A DNA stretch of 64,000 bases from Helicobacter cetorum (GTDB lineage: Bacteria > Campylobacterota > Campylobacteria > Campylobacterales > Helicobacteraceae). A model generated the notes under the pieces. It was not told the origin of the DNA, did no database searches, and saw nothing but the letters and a program-made list of their open reading frames with translations. Made by a program: the position numbers and the translations under genes. Shown here piece after piece: positions 56,788 through 63,763 of the stretch; position 1 is the first letter of the stretch, and the number at the start of each line of letters is the position of its first letter. Where the stretch lies: contig NZ_FZMR01000004.1 of assembly GCF_900198405.1 (NCBI RefSeq), forward strand, positions 1 through 64,000, read 5' to 3'.

Positions 56788-57422
56788 GACCCGTTCCAGC
56801 GCTTAAAATAATACATGCCAATAAAAAGAAATAAAATCGTTGTGAGAAGTTGTGTTAAGCTCTTTGTAGAGATTTGAAAGATACAAAACCACACGATAAT
56901 AGAGGCTACATTACCCAAAGTTACCAAAAAATAGCTCTCTACAAAACGCAACACCTGCAAAATAAAGGCTACAATAAACGCCACAAAAATAAAACTCTCT
57001 AACAAAATATAATTAGATTGTATCCAGTCAAAAAAGAATACGCCCAAATAGGTTAGAACCCCTATACTAAGTGCTAATACAACACGCATTTTTAAGTCTA
57101 AGGCTCTAATTTTTACTTCCCCTAAATTCTCTAATTTTTTCCATGAGATTAATCCATAAATTCCCATAGGCATATATAAAAACAGATTTAAAATCACTTC
57201 CGCTTTCAACCCCCATAAATAGGCTAAAATAGCATAGGAAATATTATAAACAAACCCAAAGAAAAAACAAACAACCTTTTTCTCTCCAGCAAAAAATGCG
57301 TATAACACCCCGCTTAATGAAGCTATAAGATTAAGGCTTGAACCTTTAACCAAAAAATTTGCGGCCATTAAAAAAGCGCAAGCTAAAAAAAGTGTAAAAT
57401 AAAATGTCTTGGATAAATTCAT
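56775..57422 (-). CDS. pnuC: PnuC-family vitamin transporter
   Basis: A 215-residue membrane protein with about seven helices, including LSKTFYFTLFLACAFLMAAN, FFGFVYNISYAILAYLWGLKAEVILNLFLYMPMGIYG (PnuC core with Trp/Asn residues) and ITTILFLFIGMYYFKRW at the end. PnuC proteins carry nicotinamide riboside or thiamine. Pairing with thiamine pyrophosphokinase suggests thiamine here. ATG at 57422 is used; a TTG at 57437 has its SD too close. Homologue of HP1290. Confidence 0.85.
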   Translation of the reverse strand: MNLSKTFYFTLFLACAFLMAANFLVKGSSLNLIASLSGVLYAFFAGEKKVVCFFFGFVYNISYAILAYLWGLKAEVILNLFLYMPMGIYGLISWKKLENLGEVKIRALDLKMRVVLALSIGVLTYLGVFFFDWIQSNYILLESFIFVAFIVAFILQVLRFVESYFLVTLGNVASIIVWFCIFQISTKSLTQLLTTILFLFIGMYYFKRWNGSCKQ

Positions 57423-57569
57423 TTTTAAAAAAAACAATGCCTTTTGGTTTGAAAAAGTATGCTTTGTAAAAACACTTAATATAACATAAAGAGCTAAAAA
57501 TTAAAAAACGATTTTTTTACTATTCCCCCCCACTCAAATCCCTTGCTAGTCCTATAATTTCTAACACCC

Positions 57570-57614
57570 CTAAATTTTTCACGCTATTTAAGCTAAGTCT
57601 AAGTCTACTATAAT
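57570..57614 (+). promoter_or_regulatory. Shared cassette promoter, two TAAGTC hexamers
   Basis: CTAAATTTTTCACGCTATTT then AAGC, two TAAGTC units (57594-57605), TAC and TATAAT (57609-57614). It is nearly identical to the block at 59.85 kb except for hexamer number. The downstream gene starts at 57648, after AAAAGGA. Changes in hexamer number would move upstream sequence relative to the -10 box in 6-bp steps. Confidence 0.75.
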
Positions 57615-57647
57615 GAAAAGTTTTTAAATTAAGTAAAAGGATTTTTT

Positions 57648-57914
57648 ATGGATAAGAAAAAGAACGCATCTGAACTCACTCATAATATGAAAAACGAGCA
57701 TGGCAGTCTTGCAAAAGCATGTGAAAGAGCAGATATGCAACAAGTTTTTAAAGAATTATACAATATAGCCAAAGAAGAATCTGAGGGATACAGAATGGCT
57801 GCCGAAGGATATAGAAAAGCACTTGATGCAGAGAAAAAGGCAGATGAACTCGCAAATACTTTGAGAACAATCAGCCATAACAATAACATAATAGATGTAG
57901 AGATTGAAGATTAA
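57648..57914 (+). CDS. Cassette 2, 88-residue coiled-coil protein, unknown
   Basis: Soluble, charged protein with SD AAAAGGA. Residues about 20-75 form a predicted amphipathic helix with an imperfect repeat (EGYRMAAEGYRKALDAEKKADELANTL). It has a Cys at residue 25 and no signal peptide. It is followed after 43 bp by a lipoprotein gene in the same direction, both from the hexamer promoter. No family recognised. Confidence 0.7.
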   Translation: MDKKKNASELTHNMKNEHGSLAKACERADMQQVFKELYNIAKEESEGYRMAAEGYRKALDAEKKADELANTLRTISHNNNIIDVEIED

Positions 57915-57957
57915 AGCCAAGCATAGCAAGTAAATTTTAATCACAAAAGGAATAAAC

Positions 57958-58191
57958 ATGAAATTTTTAGGTAAATGGTATTTATTGTTTTTTATCGGTT
58001 TTAGTAGCTTGGTATTTGTAGGTTGTGAACAAGAATCATATAAACATAGGCACTCACACGATAGTCAAGGTAATAGAGGGGAAAAGTTAGTTAGAGGCCT
58101 TGAAGATAAAGGATTTTCACATGGCTCTGCTATGTTCATTGCTTTTGTTTTATTAGTTGGAATTGGATATATAGTTTCTAAAGATAAATAA
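57958..58191 (+). CDS. Cassette 2, small lipoprotein with C-terminal membrane helix
   Basis: The 77-residue protein has a signal peptide (YLLFFIGFSSLVFVGC) with a lipobox-like FVGC and acylated Cys predicted at residue 22. A His/Ser/Arg-rich soluble part (KHRHSHDSQGNRGEKL) and a C-terminal helix AMFIAFVLLVGIGYIVSK follow. So it would be tethered at both ends, or spans the inner membrane. AAAGGAATAAAC precedes the ATG. Small double-anchored lipoproteins occur as entry or immunity proteins in some systems; here the function is unknown. Confidence 0.72.
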   Translation: MKFLGKWYLLFFIGFSSLVFVGCEQESYKHRHSHDSQGNRGEKLVRGLEDKGFSHGSAMFIAFVLLVGIGYIVSKDK

Positions 58192-58266
58192 AAAATAGGT
58201 TCTGTTAAAACAAAGTGTTGATGATTAAAAAATCATGGCTCTATTTTTAATTTTGTATTGATAACT

Positions 58267-58290
58267 AAAAAAATGCGTAAGCATTTTTTT
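58267..58290 (+). terminator. Strong hairpin terminator
   Basis: AAAAAAATGC and GCATTTTTTT form a perfect 10-bp stem on a GTAA tetraloop, 75 bp after the lipoprotein stop. The A and T runs on the two sides allow termination in both directions. It lies within the mobile-element candidate. Confidence 0.7.
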
Positions 58291-58398
58291 AAAACAATAA
58301 TAAAAAGAACTTGCGAAACGAAGTGGAGCAAGTGATAACCTTTAAAAGTGCTATTAGGGGGTTTCTTTGAGTTTTAAAAAGACTAAATGTCTTTTAAA

Positions 58399-58451
58399 TA
58401 AGGGGGATAAGGGGGGTATTATTTCTAAAATTCTCCCCCTCATCCCCCTTA
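58399..58451. repeat. GC-rich inverted repeat inside the element
   Basis: TAAGGGGGATAAGGGGGG (58399-58416) is answered by CCCCCTCATCCCCCTTA (58435-58451) across an 18-nt AT-rich loop, with one or two mismatches. It is by far the most stable fold in this very AT-rich region. It could be an RNA structure or a replication/recombination site of the element. Confidence 0.65.
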
Positions 58452-58680
58452 AGAAATGTTTGTTTGTTAATAAGTAAAGTTTAAAAGAGATAAGCACAAG
58501 TTAGCACCTACAACCTAAAAAATAAAAGAAACACTAAAAAATAAAAGGTTTTTAGTTATTTATATTTGTTTTAAAATAGTGTCTATCAATATTTAATTAG
58601 AACAAAGTCTATTTTTTATATCATATTAATGATATTATTTATTATAAAATAAACTATCAATACAATGTTTTAACAGAGCC

Positions 58681-58923
58681 AAAAAAATAAATCATTCAAT
58701 AAAATATGTATTCATTTTATTATATGGAATAATTAGTGGCTGTGTCTCACTTTATTTAGTTTTTAATGGCGTTGTCGGTATCATTAACGGCGTAAGGTGG
58801 AGTAGTATTGACTTTATAATAAGTGGAGCTAGACTAGCTCTCCTTTTCTCTGCAGTGTATCTAGCAGAACATTTTAAACTTGGAGAATGGTTTGATGAAT
58901 GGCATAATGACAAAATTTGGTAA
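58681..58923 (+). pseudogene. Start-less membrane protein fragment abutting the element
   Basis: An open frame runs from 58648 to a TAA at 58921 but has no ATG, GTG or TTG. The 80 residues from 58681 contain two hydrophobic stretches (YVFILLYGIISGCVSLYLVF and FIISGARLALLFSAVYLAEH) and end FDEWHNDKIW. The coding-like sequence starts at the right end of the inverted-repeat element, so insertion probably removed the 5' part. Family not recognised. Confidence 0.55.
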
Positions 58924-58977
58924 AAAATAATCTTTTAAAATTATTTTTACCTATTTTTAAGCAATCATTTCTTAGGC

Positions 58978-58983
58978 TATAAT
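58978..58983 (+). promoter_or_regulatory. -10 box for the acid phosphatase gene
   Basis: TATAAT preceded by TTAGGC, 26 bp before the ATG at 59010, with TTAGGTG as ribosome site between. Confidence 0.55.
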
Positions 58984-59009
58984 ACCAAAAAACTTAATTA
59001 GGTGTTGTA

Positions 59010-59747
59010 ATGATAAGAAATCAAATGATATTAGGCTTAGTGGCATTATCTTTAGCAAGCGTTTTAAATGCTAAAGAATGCGTTTCGCCTATCACAAGGA
59101 GCGCTAAGTATCATCAACAAAGCGCTGAAATAAAAGCCTTGCAACTACAGACTTACAAAATGGCAAAAATAGCCTTAGACAATAATCTTAAGCTTATCAA
59201 AGATAGAAAGCCCGCTATCATCTTAGATTTAGACGAAACGGTTCTAGACACTTCGGATTATGCGAGCTATTTAATTAAAAATTGTATTAAATACACTAAA
59301 GAAACTTGGGATAATTATGAAAAACAAGGGACTTCTAAGCTAATTGCCGGAGCGTTAGACTTTTTAGAATACGCTCATTCTAAGGGAGTAATGATTTTTT
59401 ATGTTTCTAATCGCACCCATAAAAACAAAGCCTTAGTATTAAAAATGCTTAAAAATTTAAAACTCCCCCAAGTGAGTGGAGTATCTGTGCTATTAGAAGA
59501 AAAAGACAAGCCTAAAGAGATAAGGCGTAAATTAGTTGCTAAAGATTATACGATAATTTTGCAAATTGGCGATACCTTGCATGATTTTGATGCTATTTTT
59601 GCTAAAGACGCCAAGAACAGCCAAGAACAACAAAAAAAGGTGCTACAAAACGCTCAAAAATTCGGCACAGAGTGGATTATTTTACCTAACTCTTTGTATG
59701 GCACATGGGATAATGAGCCTTTAAACGCATGGCAAAATGAAAAATAA
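59010..59747 (+). CDS. Periplasmic acid phosphatase of the HAD class B / e(P4) type
   Basis: The 245-residue exported phosphatase has a signal peptide (LGLVALSLASVLNAKEC) and the HAD nucleophile motif IILDLDETVLDTSDY (residues about 69-83). SNRTHKNKALVL contains motif II and GDTLHDFDAIF motif IV. Enzymes of this type remove phosphate from nucleotides such as NMN for uptake, which suits the neighbouring pnuC. The Cys at the mature N-terminus (AKEC) is not a standard lipobox. Homologue of HP1285. Confidence 0.9.
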   Translation: MIRNQMILGLVALSLASVLNAKECVSPITRSAKYHQQSAEIKALQLQTYKMAKIALDNNLKLIKDRKPAIILDLDETVLDTSDYASYLIKNCIKYTKETWDNYEKQGTSKLIAGALDFLEYAHSKGVMIFYVSNRTHKNKALVLKMLKNLKLPQVSGVSVLLEEKDKPKEIRRKLVAKDYTIILQIGDTLHDFDAIFAKDAKNSQEQQKKVLQNAQKFGTEWIILPNSLYGTWDNEPLNAWQNEK

Positions 59748-59849
59748 TCTTTATAAAATAGCTAAGAACGATTGATTTTTCCACAAATTCCAATCGTTTT
59801 TGAGCCTATCTCAACCTCTACTTTTTAAAATCTCCAAAATCCCTTGAAA

Positions 59850-59906
59850 CCCTAATTTTCACGCTATTTAAGCTAAGTCTAAGTCTAAGTCTAAGTCTAC
59901 TATAAT
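59850..59906 (+). promoter_or_regulatory. Shared cassette promoter, four TAAGTC hexamers
   Basis: CCCTAATTTTCACGCTATTT then AAGC, four perfect TAAGTC units (59874-59897), TAC and TATAAT (59901-59906). It is the same block as at 57.57 kb with two more hexamers. The leader to the TIR gene is about 70 nt. Tandem hexamers next to a -10 box are candidates for slippage-controlled expression. Confidence 0.78.
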
Positions 59907-59983
59907 CAAAAGATTTTAAAGAAAACTTAAAATAAAAAGTATTTGTAAAAATTTGATAATGAGTAAAAAATAAAAGGAATTAT

Positions 59984-60730
59984 ATGAAAAAAGCCTATAT
60001 AATTGATTTAGAAGATAAAGAAAATCGCAACACACTAACTAAATACCATGTTGAAAAAATTTTAAAAGAAAATAAAAAACTTAAATCCCTCTATAACGAT
60101 AATCAAGCGATTTCAAATATACCCATAGTAGCTGATAAGATTAGAAACCTAATTCAAAAGAGCTTAAAAAATAATGAAGACATTTTACTAAAACGCAACG
60201 AGATTAAAGAAGCCTTTTTCAACCCCTTACAAGAGCGATTAAGTAAAACTAAGGTTTTTCTTTCTCATTCACATATTGATATGAAAAACGATAGTTATTT
60301 AGGCGTTAAAACTATCAAGTCCTATTTGGAATCAACCAATTATCCTAACTCGGTATTTATAGACTCACTCTTTTGGGATTATAAAGATGATATCTTAAAA
60401 GAAATGGAAAAATATAGTGATGTGAGCGGGATTAAAGATGCTTTCACGCTCATTCTTAGAGAATCTTTACAAGATATGATTGCAAAATGCCCTTATTTTG
60501 TGTTTGTAAAAAGTTCCAATAGCATCTCTCATCAAGGAAACTCACGCATTACTTATTCAGCATGGATTTATGAAGAATTACAAATCGCTCATTCTCTTAG
60601 CAATGGCAACTTAACATTTTCAATGGAAAATTTCAAAATAGGGCATGATGCATCTCTATTTTTAGAAAGTTTTACTCACACTACTCTTGATAAACTATCT
60701 AACCAAATCAACTTGCAAGGACAAATATGA
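59984..60730 (+). CDS. Cassette 3, TIR-domain protein (putative NADase)
   Basis: The 248-residue cytosolic protein has a helical N-terminus (1-85) and a TIR-like domain from residue 88. KVFLSHSHIDM (90-100) is the first strand and box 1, SVFIDSLFW (123-131) the second, and YFVFVKSSNS (171-180) is followed by YSAWIYEEL, where Glu198 is four residues after Trp194, as the catalytic Glu of NAD-cleaving TIR domains. Bacterial TIR proteins act in anti-phage defence by destroying NAD+ or making cyclic-ADPR signals. SD AAAGGAATT. The stop overlaps the next gene's ATG (ATGA), so it is coupled to an exported partner. The trigger is unknown. Confidence 0.75.
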   Translation: MKKAYIIDLEDKENRNTLTKYHVEKILKENKKLKSLYNDNQAISNIPIVADKIRNLIQKSLKNNEDILLKRNEIKEAFFNPLQERLSKTKVFLSHSHIDMKNDSYLGVKTIKSYLESTNYPNSVFIDSLFWDYKDDILKEMEKYSDVSGIKDAFTLILRESLQDMIAKCPYFVFVKSSNSISHQGNSRITYSAWIYEELQIAHSLSNGNLTFSMENFKIGHDASLFLESFTHTTLDKLSNQINLQGQI

Positions 60731-62109
60731 AAACAAACTTATTAAAAGGATTAGGAGCATTAAGCTTAGCATTGGCAATGCCTTTATTTGGGGGTGCACC
60801 TATTGAAGTGTCTAAACAAGTAGAACCAAAGTTTAATAACTTTACTTATGAGCCCTATGAGGAAATTTATCTTAAAATATCATCTAATGCAGATAATGTT
60901 ATCATTCAAAATATTGAGCTTAATAGGGGGAATTGCAAAAGCAAAATAAATAGCAACACTAGCTTAAAAAGCTATGAAAGAAAAAGAAACAAAATTATGC
61001 AACAAATTAAAGAACTAGCAATAAACACGGAATATAATAGCGAATCTTCCGCACTATTAGATCAGATACGAGAATACAAACAGCAGATTGAAGGAATAAA
61101 GGCATTTCAAAAGGAAGTCCAAAAGGAGCTTGATTCCATAAACACTTACGATGAATTGTGGTATAAAAATATTAATGATCTTATTTTTAATGATCTAGAC
61201 AATGAAGGCTTTAGGAATATATTTAACTCTATTGTCCCAAGTTTTCCCTATAAGTGCGACGATAGGGATTGCAGTGATAAAGCACCAGAAGATAAAGAAC
61301 TCTATTCTATAAAATTTTTTGGAAACAGTCTTGATGATCTCTCTCGTTTTGTTCTTAGATTTAGCTATGCTTACGATGATGCACGCGCTGGATGGATAGA
61401 AGATATGGATAAGAAAGATTATAAAAAATTTTGTTATGGAATCGATAATTATCTTGTTCTAAAAGGTTGTGATAAGTCTGGACTTCAAAGATACAAATAC
61501 TATCTTGACGATTACATTAAAAATATTATAGGAGAGAAAGACTACAACCAGCTTACCGATGTAAAATATTTGCTAAATATTATACGAGAGGATTATGTAT
61601 TGCAAAAAAAATACCGAGTTCTTGAACAAAATCATTTCTTAACATGGCAAGATGAATATTTTCAGTTAAAAGAAGCTCAAAAAAAATACTATGATTTAGC
61701 AAAAGAACAGAACGATAAAACCGATCAATACTTAGAGAATATACGCCAAAAACTAGGCAAAGCCTATCTTCAAAGATATAAACAATACGCTCTAAATCTA
61801 GTGAATCTAGAGGTTAAAAAGGAGTTAAGCGAACTCTCTGAGTCTATCAAAAAACAACAACAAGCATACCCACAGATACAACAACAAGAACAAAAGCAAA
61901 ACCAACAAAGACGACAAAAAGAAAGAAAACGGCTCACTCAAAAACTCGCTCAATTGAATCAAAAAATCAAAAACATGAAAGAGCAAGGTAATACGATAGA
62001 AATTCCCTTAAAATTTGGCGAAGCTTTTAGCATACCCGTTTGTGATAATCTTAAAGAGGCTAAGATTAAAACCGATAAAGGCACTTGGACTTATACTTTC
62101 AGATTTTAG
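60727..62109 (+). CDS. Cassette 3, exported coiled-coil protein, unknown
   Basis: The 460-residue protein has a signal peptide (LLKGLGALSLALAMPLFGG) with likely cleavage before APIEVSK. An N-terminal beta-type segment (EPYEEIYLKISSNADNVIIQ), two helical coiled-coil regions (about 80-135 and 310-420, with a Gln/Lys/Arg-rich stretch) and a C-terminal beta-like end (GTWTYTFRF) follow. CDDRDC and other Cys could form disulphides in the periplasm. It overlaps the TIR gene by 4 bp and precedes a membrane protein by 8 bp. No family recognised. A periplasmic sensor for the TIR protein is one possible role. Confidence 0.72.
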   Translation: MKTNLLKGLGALSLALAMPLFGGAPIEVSKQVEPKFNNFTYEPYEEIYLKISSNADNVIIQNIELNRGNCKSKINSNTSLKSYERKRNKIMQQIKELAINTEYNSESSALLDQIREYKQQIEGIKAFQKEVQKELDSINTYDELWYKNINDLIFNDLDNEGFRNIFNSIVPSFPYKCDDRDCSDKAPEDKELYSIKFFGNSLDDLSRFVLRFSYAYDDARAGWIEDMDKKDYKKFCYGIDNYLVLKGCDKSGLQRYKYYLDDYIKNIIGEKDYNQLTDVKYLLNIIREDYVLQKKYRVLEQNHFLTWQDEYFQLKEAQKKYYDLAKEQNDKTDQYLENIRQKLGKAYLQRYKQYALNLVNLEVKKELSELSESIKKQQQAYPQIQQQEQKQNQQRRQKERKRLTQKLAQLNQKIKNMKEQGNTIEIPLKFGEAFSIPVCDNLKEAKIKTDKGTWTYTFRF

Positions 62110-62117
62110 CAATAAGC

Positions 62118-62666
62118 ATGGATAATAAAACCCCCACAGACAGACAAACAATCCTTGTAGAAGAGCTAAAGATTTTGCAAGGTATTATCAATAGAATGTC
62201 CCAGCATTCTTTAGAATGTAAAAAATGGACTCTTGCTCTAGCAACTGGGGTTTTATCTCTTAATTCTATCAGCTCTTCATCTTTTGCAATAGAAAGCATT
62301 TCTTATGGGTATTTATGTGTTTTAGGGGTGTTATTAACATGCTTTTGGTTTTTAGATGCGTATTATCTTAGATTTGGAAGAATGTTTAGAGAGCAACATA
62401 AATGGCTTATAGAAAATAGACCCACAACTGCCAAAAGAATGTTTGAAGTTCTTCCAAGAGATGATTTGTTAGAAAAAGACCCTTGTAGGTTTAATTATTT
62501 ATCTATCATGTTTTCTGTAAAAGGCATGGCAATTTATTGGATATTGTTCTTATCTTTAGTGGGCTTGATTTTTTATAAAATGGGTGTTATAGGTTATTTA
62601 CTGCCTTTATTATTGATGTGCTATCTTTTATGTATAACCTTTCATTCACTTTGTTCTAAACTATAG
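62118..62666 (+). CDS. Cassette 3, multi-pass membrane protein (RipA/SLATT-like)
   Basis: From the ATG at 62118 the protein is 182 residues. A helical N-terminus (EELKILQGIINRMSQHSLEC) leads to KKWTLALATGVLSL, a second hydrophobic helix (YLCVLGVLLTCFWF), then LDAYYLRFGRMFREQHKWL. Two more helices (MAIYWILFLSLVGLIFY and YLLPLLLMCYLLCI) end it. The F-x-LD-x-YYLR-x-x-x-x-FR pattern recalls small membrane proteins of the RipA or SLATT type that accompany defence and nucleotide-signalling genes; this match is from memory. The upstream TTG at 62085 lies in the previous gene and is not used. Confidence 0.65.
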   Translation: MDNKTPTDRQTILVEELKILQGIINRMSQHSLECKKWTLALATGVLSLNSISSSSFAIESISYGYLCVLGVLLTCFWFLDAYYLRFGRMFREQHKWLIENRPTTAKRMFEVLPRDDLLEKDPCRFNYLSIMFSVKGMAIYWILFLSLVGLIFYKMGVIGYLLPLLLMCYLLCITFHSLCSKL

Positions 62667-62773
62667 CTTTAAACAAAACCCTATACGCCCCATTATTATT
62701 TCTACTTTTTAAAAATAAAATTCCAAAAATACACCTTAAACTTTCTACTATTAAGATTAAAGCCTATACAAAC

Positions 62774-63763
62774 CTACTTAATAAGGATATGCAAATATTC
62801 TTTGGTGTGTGTGGCTTTTTGTGCGCGTTTGTTATCAGCTTTAAAGCGTGTATAAGTTTTTGTGGCTAATGAGTAAGTGCCATACTTCTCTAAGATATTT
62901 CTAATCTCTGTTTCACTCATAAGCCCTTCGTTGTTATAGCTTAAAAAAATGTATTTAAATCGTGCTTTTTTTATCAAATTTTCAAAAGCGTTTAGGATTT
63001 TAGCACGAGAACAAAAAGATGATTTTTGATAGTTAGGCAAGCCAGTTTTTCCTCTTGGAATGAAAGGCTTGTAAGTGGCAATCGTGTTTAATAAATGGTA
63101 ATTCGCTCCGTATTGTCTCGCATTATAAGGGGGGTCTAAATACAAAATATCCCCTGAAATTTTTTCAATCAAATCATTAGAATCTTGCTGATACACTTCG
63201 TTTAAATTTTTACTCAAATCAAAATGAGCGCTTTCTAATATCAGTTCTTTTGATGCGCTTCTTTTGAGTTGCTTTAAAAAAGCTCCATAAACCGAAGCGG
63301 TGTTAGCCACCTTGTCCGCACTCTCTAATAATGAAGCGAGCAAAAAGTAATAGGTGTTGCTATCAATACTTTGAGAAAGTTTGAGTTCTTCAATTTTTAA
63401 ACGCATCGCATCAATTTTTTGAGCGTTTATTTCGCTAAAATACTGCCTTTTGCTCCCCCCTAAAGAATAATGCGAATAGATAAATCCTTTTTTTAAAGTA
63501 ACGCTATTAAGCATGTTAATAAGCTCTTCTTTCTTAGGAATTTCTTTAGTGTTATAAATATAATTTTGATTCAATACAAAGCTATAATACTCCAAATCAT
63601 TAGAAATCACCTTTTTAACATCTAGTTTAAACGCACGACCCACAATGCCTGTGCCAGCGAATAAATCACAAAAAATAGCGTTAGAGAGGTTGTTACCCAC
63701 AACAGCGTGAATATTTTCTTTGATAAAAGCAATGAGCTTGTATTTAGAGCCGATGTAGTTCAT
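62774..63763 (-). CDS. D12-class N6-adenine DNA methyltransferase
   Basis: The 329-residue enzyme starts MNYIGSKYKLIAFIKENI, followed by the AdoMet motif FCDLFAGTGIVGRAF (near 31-45) and the catalytic LYLDPPYNARQYG (near 207-219). SYNNEGLMSETEI comes later. The order (motif I, then DPPY) is alpha/D12 class. It appears complete. Its ATG overlaps the end of a damaged restriction-nuclease reading frame (ATGA), so the pair was a type II system. The site cannot be deduced. It converges with the membrane-protein gene of cassette 3. Confidence 0.9.
   Translation of the reverse strand: MNYIGSKYKLIAFIKENIHAVVGNNLSNAIFCDLFAGTGIVGRAFKLDVKKVISNDLEYYSFVLNQNYIYNTKEIPKKEELINMLNSVTLKKGFIYSHYSLGGSKRQYFSEINAQKIDAMRLKIEELKLSQSIDSNTYYFLLASLLESADKVANTASVYGAFLKQLKRSASKELILESAHFDLSKNLNEVYQQDSNDLIEKISGDILYLDPPYNARQYGANYHLLNTIATYKPFIPRGKTGLPNYQKSSFCSRAKILNAFENLIKKARFKYIFLSYNNEGLMSETEIRNILEKYGTYSLATKTYTRFKADNKRAQKATHTKEYLHILIK

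Larger units (their letters stand above)
58198..58680. mobile_element. MITE-like element with 25-bp imperfect terminal inverted repeats
   Basis: GGTTCTGTTAAAACAAAGTG at 58198 pairs, in reverse complement, with the end at 58656-58680, which reads GGCTCTGTTAAAACATTGTA inwards; 21 of 25 positions match. A third related copy in direct orientation lies at 58237-58262. The interior (483 bp total) has no transposase ORF, but has a perfect GNRA-loop hairpin and a GC-rich stem. The GG(C/T)TCTGTT ends resemble insertion-sequence termini. The A-rich flanks prevent a clear target-duplication call. Best read as a non-autonomous element. Confidence 0.6.

Noticed and set aside
57525-57531. C7 tract as a phase-variation switch
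   Set aside because: It lies between pnuC and cassette 2 in non-coding DNA, is short, and is not placed near a -10 box.
58198-58452. CRISPR-like array from the three related repeats
   Set aside because: Only two direct copies and one inverted copy, with uneven spacing and no cas genes; a MITE-like element fits better.
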